Below, piece by piece: positions 1 through 4,715 of a DNA stretch of 5,979 nt. The notes beneath the pieces are model-generated. The model was not told where the DNA came from. It did no database searches and saw nothing but the letters and a program-made list of their open reading frames with translations. This stretch comes from Xanthobacteraceae bacterium (GTDB lineage Bacteria > Pseudomonadota > Alphaproteobacteria > Rhizobiales > Xanthobacteraceae). The stretch is taken from the NCBI GenBank assembly GCA_030043285.1, contig JASHXZ010000408.1:1-5979 (forward strand). Reading direction: 5' to 3'. Positions within the stretch are counted from its first letter, which is position 1; each line of letters begins with the position of its first letter. A program made the translations under genes and the position numbers.

Positions 1-65
1 TGTAGGGATTGAACCTACGACCTCTCCCGTGTGAAGGGAACGCTCTCCCGCTGAGCTAAGCGCCC
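1..65 (-). tRNA. tRNA-Val (anticodon CAC), 3' end cut by window edge
   Basis: Read on the minus strand, this is a tRNA from its first base (GGGCGCT acceptor strand, 65-59) through the D arm (GCTCAGCGGGAGAGC), an anticodon stem TTCCC/GGGAG around loop TTCACAC, a five-base variable loop, and the T arm GTAGG-TTCAATC-CCTAC. The anticodon CAC lies at 31-33, flanked by U33 and A37, so it reads the valine codon GUG. The window starts at base 66 of the tRNA, so the 3' acceptor strand and any encoded CCA are outside. All stems visible in the window pair, apart from one terminal T-G pair in the anticodon stem. This is a normal housekeeping tRNA. tRNA genes are common integration sites, but nothing visible on this side suggests an inserted element. 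Confidence 0.95.
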
Positions 66-99
66 GTGCCGTCGCGGTGCGGATGACGGCACTGGTTGG

Positions 100-128
100 A
101 TTTAGGGACCGCCCCGGCGGGGTGTCAA
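100..128 (-). promoter_or_regulatory. Probable sigma70-type promoter of tRNA-Val
   Basis: On the minus strand, TTGACA (128-123) is followed by a 17-bp spacer and CTAAAT (105-100). This fits the housekeeping consensus of rhizobia (CTTGAC, about 17 bp, CTATAT); the base before the -35 is also C, completing CTTGACA. A start about 7 bp past the -10 would fall near 93 and give a 5' leader of about 28 nt before the mature tRNA at 65. The spacer is very GC-rich and contains CCCC-GCC-GGGG (122-112), which could fold as a small hairpin. There is no T run after it, so I do not call a terminator. Its position just past the coiled-coil gene and just before the tRNA supports the assignment. Confidence 0.6.
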
Positions 129-137
129 GCGCGGCTA

Positions 138-1478
138 TTAATTCGATCGCGCCAGGCGCGAGGCGCTCGTTTGCAGGGCGCGGATGCGGTCGGCGAGCGT
201 GCTCTTCTGCTCCGCGTCATCGGCAGCTTTGGGCGCCGTTCCCGCCTCGCCGCGGGCGCCGTTGCCAGCGTTGCCGCCGTTACCATTGGCCGCGCGGCTG
301 CCGTTGCCCGAAGGTGCGCTGCGGTTCAGCACCGGCGCGCCGGAGGCGAGCATGGCCTCGATCGGCGAGCCGGGCCCTTCGAGCGCGGCGGTGAGGCGGG
401 CGACCTCGGCGGCGACGTCGTTGATGCGCTCACGCAGCAGCGCATTCTCGACCCGTTCGGACGCCCAGGTGGATTCGGCTTCGCGCTTCATGCTCGCGAG
501 CTCGGTCTGCAGCTTGTCGCGTTCGGCGAAGGCGGCGGCGAGCTGAGCTTCGAATTGCGCGACTTCGGCTTTGTATTTCTCGACCGCCGCGGCGGTGCGG
601 CCGTCGGCATTTGTCAGTTCGCCGCGCAGATCGTTTTCGCGCTTACGCGCGCCATCGGCGTCGGCGCGCAGCCGCTCGACCTCGTAATCGCGTTCGGCGG
701 CGGCCCGTCCCTGATCTGCCAGCCGGCCTTCCAGCTCATGGACGCGCTTGTTGAGGAGTTCGGTTTCAGCGGTCTGCGCCAGAAGCTGCCGATCGAGTTC
801 CGCGGTGCGCGCGCCCAAGCCTTCGAGATTGCCGCGCGCCTGGGTGAGATCGCCGGCGGCGGCCGCCGCCTCCTCGCGCTCGCGCGCTAAACGTTGCTCG
901 GCCTCTTTGACCATGCTTTCGGAATCGGCGACGCCGACCTTGAGCGCCTCGACCTGCGTGCGCAATGCGGCGATCTCGATGCGCTGGCTGTCGGCATCGA
1001 CCGACTTTTCGCCGAGTGCGCCGGTGAGCTTGAGCAGATCCGCTTCCTTGTCGGAGAGCGCGCGCTCCAGTTCGCGCAACGAGCCGGTTTTGACTTGGAG
1101 CTCCTCTTCGCTCGAGCGGATTTGTTCGACGAGGGACTTGTCGCGCGCTTCCATCGCGAAAATGACGGAGGTCTTTTCGCCGAGCTCCTTCTTGAGCTGA
1201 TTGATGGCGTCGCTCTTCTTGCCGAGCTCGGCCAATTGCGCGGTGGTCTTGGTCTTGAGCTGCTCGACGCTCATTTCCAGGCGCCGGGTCGACATGGCGA
1301 ACTCGGCGCGCAGCTGGTCCTTGTCGGCGCGGATTTCGGCGATGGTCAGCGGCGTCGCCGCTTCCAGGCGCCGCATGGTAAGACGGACGGCGCGGTTATG
1401 CACCAGCGGGACGAACAGCAGCGCGAACAGGGCCGCGACCAGGAAGCCGATGCCGAAATACATCGCCGGTTCGACCAT
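138..1478 (-). CDS. Membrane-anchored long coiled-coil protein, function unknown
   Basis: This 446-residue protein has one predicted membrane segment near the N-terminus (about residues 6-27, FGIGFLVAALFALLF core), then a basic stretch (NRAVRLTMRRLE). A long charged, Leu/Ala/Glu-rich coiled coil follows from about 45 to 365, rich in heptad-like ELERAL, DKEADLLKL and LNKRVHELEGRL segments. After it comes a Gly/Asn/Ser-rich low-complexity linker (about 390-413) and a short basic amphipathic tail (ADRIRALQ...). The likely topology is a single N-terminal anchor with a long cytoplasmic rod. I chose the ATG at 1478 because GGAGGG lies 10 bp upstream and the membrane segment starts right after it; a GTG at 1535 would add 19 residues without such a site. 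It superficially resembles SMC-type coiled coils but has no Walker motifs, so that resemblance should not be read as function. A structural or scaffolding role at the membrane is only an inference. It has its own upstream gap of 173 bp after eipA, so it may be transcribed separately. Confidence 0.85.
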   Translation of the reverse strand: MVEPAMYFGIGFLVAALFALLFVPLVHNRAVRLTMRRLEAATPLTIAEIRADKDQLRAEFAMSTRRLEMSVEQLKTKTTAQLAELGKKSDAINQLKKELGEKTSVIFAMEARDKSLVEQIRSSEEELQVKTGSLRELERALSDKEADLLKLTGALGEKSVDADSQRIEIAALRTQVEALKVGVADSESMVKEAEQRLAREREEAAAAAGDLTQARGNLEGLGARTAELDRQLLAQTAETELLNKRVHELEGRLADQGRAAAERDYEVERLRADADGARKRENDLRGELTNADGRTAAAVEKYKAEVAQFEAQLAAAFAERDKLQTELASMKREAESTWASERVENALLRERINDVAAEVARLTAALEGPGSPIEAMLASGAPVLNRSAPSGNGSRAANGNGGNAGNGARGEAGTAPKAADDAEQKSTLADRIRALQTSASRLARSN

Positions 1479-1488
1479 GATACTGACG

Positions 1489-1494
1489 CCCTCC
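1489..1494 (-). promoter_or_regulatory. Ribosome binding site deciding the coiled-coil gene start
   Basis: GGAGGG on the minus strand lies 10 bp before the ATG at 1478. It is a strong Shine-Dalgarno match and supports that ATG over the upstream in-frame GTG at 1535. Confidence 0.7.
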
Positions 1495-1545
1495 ACGCTG
1501 GCGTTACACCGATACGCACGCCCGCAGCCTACCACAATGTCGGCT

Positions 1546-1565
1546 CGTTAACCTAAGCCTTAACG
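1546..1565. repeat. TTAA inverted repeat upstream of the coiled-coil gene (CtrA-box-like)
   Basis: CGTTAA (1546-1551) and TTAACG (1560-1565) form a perfect 6-bp inverted repeat separated by 8 bp (CCTAAGCC). It sits about 70 bp upstream of the coiled-coil gene start. It resembles the CtrA operator (TTAA, 7 bp, TTAA), but the two TTAA blocks are 8 bp apart, one more than the consensus. It could be an operator for another dimeric regulator, or chance in an AT-richer intergenic stretch. Confidence 0.35.
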
Positions 1566-1651
1566 TTTGACCGCGGTTGATATCCCGCCGCTCCGTGCGA
1601 TTTGGCGGCTCATAGCAACTATTCGCTGCGTTTTAGAGTTCCCAGCGCCTC

Positions 1652-2275
1652 TTAGAACGGATTCCAGGTCGGCCGCGAGGTGAACTTGAGATAGCCGAGA
1701 TTGGCGCCGAGCCGCAGCCCGACGCCGGCGCGGATCGGCACCAGCACGATATTGTTGGCGGTCAGCGCCGTCATGCCGAGCCCGCCGACGAAATAGGCCG
1801 AGCCGTCGATGCCGCCGAACCGGTCAAAGATCGCCTCGGTGCGTGGCAGATTGTAGACCAGCATCATGGTCCGTGCGCCGTTAGCGCCGGCGTCGAAGCC
1901 GATGCTCGGACCTTCCCAGAACACCCGACGGTCGCCAGCATTCTTGGTGTAGAGCGTGCCGTCGCCATAGCGCAGCCCGCCGACGAACGCGCCGCCGGCC
2001 TCCTGGCCCAACACATAGCCGTTCGGCTGGCCCCATTGGCTGGAGGCCTTTTGCACGATCATGGCAAGTTCGCGCGATACGCCGCCGAAAAAGCGATGTC
2101 CCGCCGCGACCAGCTCGTCGGCCGAGAACTCGCCGCCCGATGCGGGCGGCGGAGGTGGCGGCCCCGGTGCGACCGCGGGCGGCTGGGCCGGGACTGGAGC
2201 CGGCTGCGCGCTCGCCGGCGCGAAAGCCAATGTGAGGAGCGACAAGATGGCGGCGAGCCTCACGACCAAGGTCAT
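1652..2275 (-). CDS. eipA: Envelope integrity protein EipA (DUF1134 family)
   Basis: This 207-residue exported protein has a Sec signal peptide (about 1-23, hydrophobic core LAAILSLLTLAFA, cleavage after ASA), a proline-rich spacer (about 24-46 with a run of six prolines), and then a DUF1134 domain that fills the rest. The family signature is clear in segments such as GYVLGQEAGGAFVGGLRYG and GPSIGFDAG, and the protein ends soon after LGYLKFTSRPTW. Length and order match the family. In Brucella abortus, EipA is periplasmic, folds as a small barrel, is needed for cell envelope integrity and has a CtrA-controlled promoter. I infer the same compartment and a similar role here. The ATG at 2275 is preceded by GGAG with 6-bp spacing. 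Upstream on its strand I see only a single TTAA (2315-2318), not a full CtrA box. It is divergent from the YHS gene and upstream of, but 173 bp from, the coiled-coil gene. Confidence 0.9.
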   Translation of the reverse strand: MTLVVRLAAILSLLTLAFAPASAQPAPVPAQPPAVAPGPPPPPPASGGEFSADELVAAGHRFFGGVSRELAMIVQKASSQWGQPNGYVLGQEAGGAFVGGLRYGDGTLYTKNAGDRRVFWEGPSIGFDAGANGARTMMLVYNLPRTEAIFDRFGGIDGSAYFVGGLGMTALTANNIVLVPIRAGVGLRLGANLGYLKFTSRPTWNPF

Positions 2276-2360
2276 CGGCAGCTCCAGATTAGCGCCCCAG
2301 ATCGGCGGCCAAAATTAACGCCTTTGTCACGCGCTCACGCTTACACGTTGCGGTCTCGAT

Positions 2361-2375
2361 CTCGGCAAAGCCGAG
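2361..2375. repeat. Perfect 6-bp hairpin in the eipA / YHS divergent region
   Basis: CTCGGC-AAA-GCCGAG is a perfect inverted repeat with a three-base loop. It lies 28 bp before the chosen start of the YHS gene and about 85 bp upstream of eipA. There is no T run on either side, so it is not a typical intrinsic terminator. It could be an operator or a 5'-leader stem, or chance in GC-rich DNA. No convincing -35/-10 pair was found around it on either strand. Confidence 0.3.
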
Positions 2376-2403
2376 CCGAATCATTGAAGCGTTGGCCACA
2401 ACT

Positions 2404-2901
2404 ATGACCGCAGCACGGCGAAAACGAAAGCAGCGCGCCTGTTTGGCGCTGTCGGTCGCAATCGCTGCGGCGCTGTCGCTGTTCGCCGCGGCGGCGCGGG
2501 CCAGCCTGACCGCACGCGTGGTGGTGGACTGGCATACCGGGCTGGCGATCGACGGCTACGATCCGGTGGCGTTCTTTACCGACGGCGCACCGCTGCCTGG
2601 AACAAGCGCGTTCGAGCTACGCTATGCGGGAGTGGTGTGGCGCTTCCGCAACATCGGCAACCGCGCGGCGTTCGCCGAGCGGCCCGACATCTACATGCCG
2701 CGATATGGGGGCTATGATCCGGTCGCCGTTGCGCGCGGGGTCGCGGTCGCCGGCAAGCCCAATATCTGGATCATCGTCGGCCAGAGTTTGTTTCTGTTTT
2801 ATGATCCGACGGACCACCAAAAATTTACCGACGATCCGGTCCACGTCGTCGCCACGGCCGACCGCAAATGGCCGCAGGTCGAGCGCTCGCTTGGTCCGTA
2901 G
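2404..2901 (+). CDS. Exported YHS-domain protein
   Basis: This 165-residue protein has a basic N-terminus (RRKRKQR), a hydrophobic segment (about 13-30) and an Ala-x-Ala site near residue 33, so it is probably exported to the periplasm. A YHS domain (about 45-105) follows: IDGYDPVAFFTDG, then YAGVVWRF, then YMPRYGGYDPVAVARG. A further segment, IWIIVGQSLFLFYD, is typical of alphaproteobacterial YHS proteins of this size. YHS domains are thought to bind metal in some proteins, but no reaction is known for these stand-alone forms. The GGY-C position of many family members is GGYDP here, so a cysteine ligand is missing. Neither candidate start has a good Shine-Dalgarno; I prefer the ATG at 2404 over an in-frame TTG at 2392, which would add four residues. 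It is divergent from eipA, and its 3' end faces cysQ across only 20 bp. Confidence 0.8.
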   Translation: MTAARRKRKQRACLALSVAIAAALSLFAAAARASLTARVVVDWHTGLAIDGYDPVAFFTDGAPLPGTSAFELRYAGVVWRFRNIGNRAAFAERPDIYMPRYGGYDPVAVARGVAVAGKPNIWIIVGQSLFLFYDPTDHQKFTDDPVHVVATADRKWPQVERSLGP

Positions 2902-2921
2902 CGGGCCGCGCCGACGCATCG

Positions 2922-3737
2922 TCACGCCGGCGGACTGGCCGGCGGTTCCGCCCGATCTCCACAAGCAATGAAACCATCGATCACGCGCTCGGCCGTGCCG
3001 TAGCGAAGTGCGTGTCCTTTCGGCGTCGCGATCCGGCCGCCCGCTGCCTCGACCAAGGCATGGCCCGCCGCGGCGTCCCAGTCGCGAACCGGGGCCAGAC
3101 GCGGATAGAGATCGGCCGTGCCTTCGGCGACGCGGCCGAACTTGACGGCGGAGCCGCAAGCCATCGTGCGTGCCCCCGGCAGCCTGGCGATATAGGCCTG
3201 TGTGCGATCGTCGAGGTGCGAACGGCTGACCACCACCACGAGATCCTTGGGCGCCGGCTTGCGGCCGTGGATCGGCTGCGGCGGAGATAATGCGCCATCG
3301 GCCGCGAATGTGATCCGCTCCGCGCCGCGACCGATGATGCCGCGCCAGACCAGTCCCAGCGCCGGCGCGGCGACGATGCCCAGGAGTGGCCGGCCATCCA
3401 CCATGATCGCGATGTTGATCGCGTATTCGTCATGGCCGGCGATGAACTCGCGAGTGCCGTCGAGGGGATCGACCAAGGCATAGGTGCCGCCGGCGGGCGG
3501 CGCTTGGTCTTCAGCCTGTTCTTCCGAGACGCAAGGCAATGCCGGAGCGATCCGTGCCAAGTCGTTGCGAATCGCCGCTTCGGCCGCCAAGTCCGCTTCC
3601 GTGACCGGCGAGCCGTCGCGTTTGCGGTGAACGTCGCCTTTGCCGGCAAGGCCGCGGACCAGAAGCGCGGTCCGCACCGCCGTCGTGGTGAGCGCCGGCA
3701 TCAATACGGCGCAGCTTGCAGCATCCATTGTGGTCAC
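2922..3737 (-). CDS. cysQ: 3'(2'),5'-bisphosphate nucleotidase CysQ
   Basis: This 271-residue member of the inositol monophosphatase superfamily probably hydrolyses 3'-phosphoadenosine 5'-phosphate (PAP) to AMP, removing the toxic by-product of sulfate assimilation and sulfation. Visible motifs, in order: DGSPVTEAD (about 41-49), metal-site Glu in SEE (71-73), the signature DPLDGT (90-95) followed by REF, SRSH (171-174), GSAVKF (195-200), LYPR (210-213) and WDAAAGHA (220-227) with the second metal-site Asp. The SRSH, VAEG and LYPR blocks match E. coli CysQ more closely than generic inositol phosphatases. Length fits the family (246 in E. coli). I chose the GTG at 3737 because GAGGAG sits 6 bp before it; the ATG at 3728, three codons later, has that site 15 bp away. 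It lies divergent from chpT across 129 bp, and nothing around it points to a sulfur operon. Substrate specificity is inferred from motifs. Confidence 0.88.
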   Translation of the reverse strand: MTTMDAASCAVLMPALTTTAVRTALLVRGLAGKGDVHRKRDGSPVTEADLAAEAAIRNDLARIAPALPCVSEEQAEDQAPPAGGTYALVDPLDGTREFIAGHDEYAINIAIMVDGRPLLGIVAAPALGLVWRGIIGRGAERITFAADGALSPPQPIHGRKPAPKDLVVVVSRSHLDDRTQAYIARLPGARTMACGSAVKFGRVAEGTADLYPRLAPVRDWDAAAGHALVEAAGGRIATPKGHALRYGTAERVIDGFIACGDRAEPPASPPA

Positions 3738-3743
3738 GCCAGG

Positions 3744-3749
3744 CTCCTC
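3744..3749 (-). promoter_or_regulatory. Ribosome binding site deciding a GTG start for cysQ
   Basis: GAGGAG on the minus strand lies 6 bp before a GTG (3737-3735) in frame with cysQ. The first ATG in the same frame is 9 bp further on, where the spacing would be 15 bp. Spacing therefore favours initiation at GTG. Confidence 0.6.
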
Positions 3750-3856
3750 GCAATGGCAATGCAGTCCGGTGCCCGGTTGGCGACCCCGCGCGGGATGCAA
3801 ACGGTTGCCGAATCGCGTGGGCTGTGACACCCAAAAGCTCGAATGCCCCTGTGCGC

Positions 3857-3860
3857 GGAG
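3857..3860 (+). promoter_or_regulatory. Ribosome binding site deciding the chpT start
   Basis: GGAG lies 6 bp before the ATG at 3867. An upstream in-frame ATG at 3843 has no comparable site, and the eight extra residues it would add (MPLCAEPL) do not look like ChpT. Confidence 0.6.
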
Positions 3861-3866
3861 CCTCTC

Positions 3867-4511
3867 ATGTCAGGTCCCATTGCCTCCGGCCCTTTAGCGC
3901 TTGGCGCCCTCGACCTTGCCGCGCTGTTGTGTTCGCGGGTCTGCCACGACCTGATCAGCCCAGTCGGGGCGATCGTCAATGGCATCGAAGTCTTGGAGGA
4001 GGACAAAGACGAGGAAACCCGGACCTTTGCGCTCGAGCTGATCAAGAAAAGCGCCCGCAACGCCTCGGCGCGACTGCAATTTTGCCGCTTGGCCTTTGGC
4101 GCTGCCGGATCGGCCGGCGCGCAGATCGAAACCGCTGACGCCGAAACCGTCGCGCGTGGCATCCTCGATGACGACAAGACCAAGATCACCTGGAACCTGG
4201 CGCGGGAGCTCAAGCCCAAGAACCAGGTTAAGCTTTTGTTGAACATGCTGATCGTCGCCGGTGGCACCATCCCGCGCGGGGGCATGCTGACTGTCGACCC
4301 GGTCGAGGGCGGCGCGGGCTTTCGCATCACCGCGTCCGGGCTCAACGCCCGGGTCACCGCGGTGGTCGCCGAACTTCTGGGCGGCAACCCGACCCAGCCG
4401 GTCGACGCCCATGGCATCCAGCCATTTTATACCGGTATTTTGGCCCGCGACTGCGGTTGGGCGGTCACGGCGGTTGCCGAAGGCGAAACGGTGGTGGTCC
4501 TCGCCTGCTGA
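3867..4511 (+). CDS. chpT: Histidine phosphotransferase ChpT
   Basis: This 214-residue protein has the ChpT architecture: an N-terminal dimerisation helix hairpin (about 14-80) carrying the phosphorylated histidine in LLCSRVCHDLISPVGAI (His27), and a C-terminal part (about 85-214) resembling a degenerate histidine-kinase ATPase domain without usable ATP-binding boxes. In Caulobacter and Brucella, ChpT takes phosphate from the receiver domain of CckA and passes it to CtrA and CpdR, controlling DNA replication licensing, division, motility and CtrA proteolysis. It acts as a cytoplasmic homodimer. The strong H-box match, the length and the EVLEE and GGTIPRGGML segments make the call firm. The start at 3867 rests on GGAG with 6-bp spacing. 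The gene is divergent from cysQ and is followed by cheA on the same strand. No full CtrA box (TTAA, 7 bp, TTAA) is visible upstream. CckA, CtrA and CpdR are not in this window. Confidence 0.93.
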   Translation: MSGPIASGPLALGALDLAALLCSRVCHDLISPVGAIVNGIEVLEEDKDEETRTFALELIKKSARNASARLQFCRLAFGAAGSAGAQIETADAETVARGILDDDKTKITWNLARELKPKNQVKLLLNMLIVAGGTIPRGGMLTVDPVEGGAGFRITASGLNARVTAVVAELLGGNPTQPVDAHGIQPFYTGILARDCGWAVTAVAEGETVVVLAC

Positions 4512-4559
4512 CTCCGCTGCGAAAAGGTGGGTGAAGTCAGCTCTTAACGCGCCGTCCGC

Positions 4560-4577
4560 AACCGAAATTAAACGGTT
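4560..4577. repeat. Weak AT-centred dyad in the chpT-cheA gap
   Basis: AACCG (4560-4564) and CGGTT (4573-4577) form a 5-bp inverted repeat around AAATTAAA. It lies in the 204-bp gap between chpT and cheA, about 140 bp before the cheA start; a TTAACG is found at 4544-4549. It could be an operator for a separate cheA promoter, but the arms are short and chance is quite possible. No convincing -35/-10 pair and no intrinsic terminator were found in the gap. Confidence 0.2.
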
Positions 4578-4715
4578 TTGGCAACAGACTGAAGGCGTCC
4601 GGCCAGACGCACTGCGCCTGGCGACCGTGGCCTTCGCGCGCTCAGGCGCCCGCCATGAATGCTCGTATTGCGTACGCCGTCGGCGCGTTCGGGACGGCGA
4701 CAGGGGCGCGTTGGT

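Noticed and set aside
1..137. tRNA-associated integration (attachment site).
   Set aside because: The tRNA is cut by the window edge, and no repeat of its 3' end, integrase or foreign-looking gene is visible on this side.
96..1556. Long plus-strand open frames (96-890, 894-1556 and smaller ones) opposite the coiled-coil gene.
   Set aside because: They are antisense to a gene with a membrane segment, coiled coil and strong ribosome binding site. High GC leaves few stop codons on the opposite strand, and their translations show no recognisable domain.
2902..2950. Possible bidirectional terminator between the convergent YHS and cysQ genes.
   Set aside because: Several CCGGC/GCCGG runs could pair, but there is no T run on either strand and most of the sequence lies inside the cysQ coding end.
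3785..3794. CCCGCGCGGG palindrome between cysQ and chpT.
   Set aside because: A perfect 10-bp palindrome of only G and C is easily expected by chance at this base composition, and no promoter elements flank it clearly.
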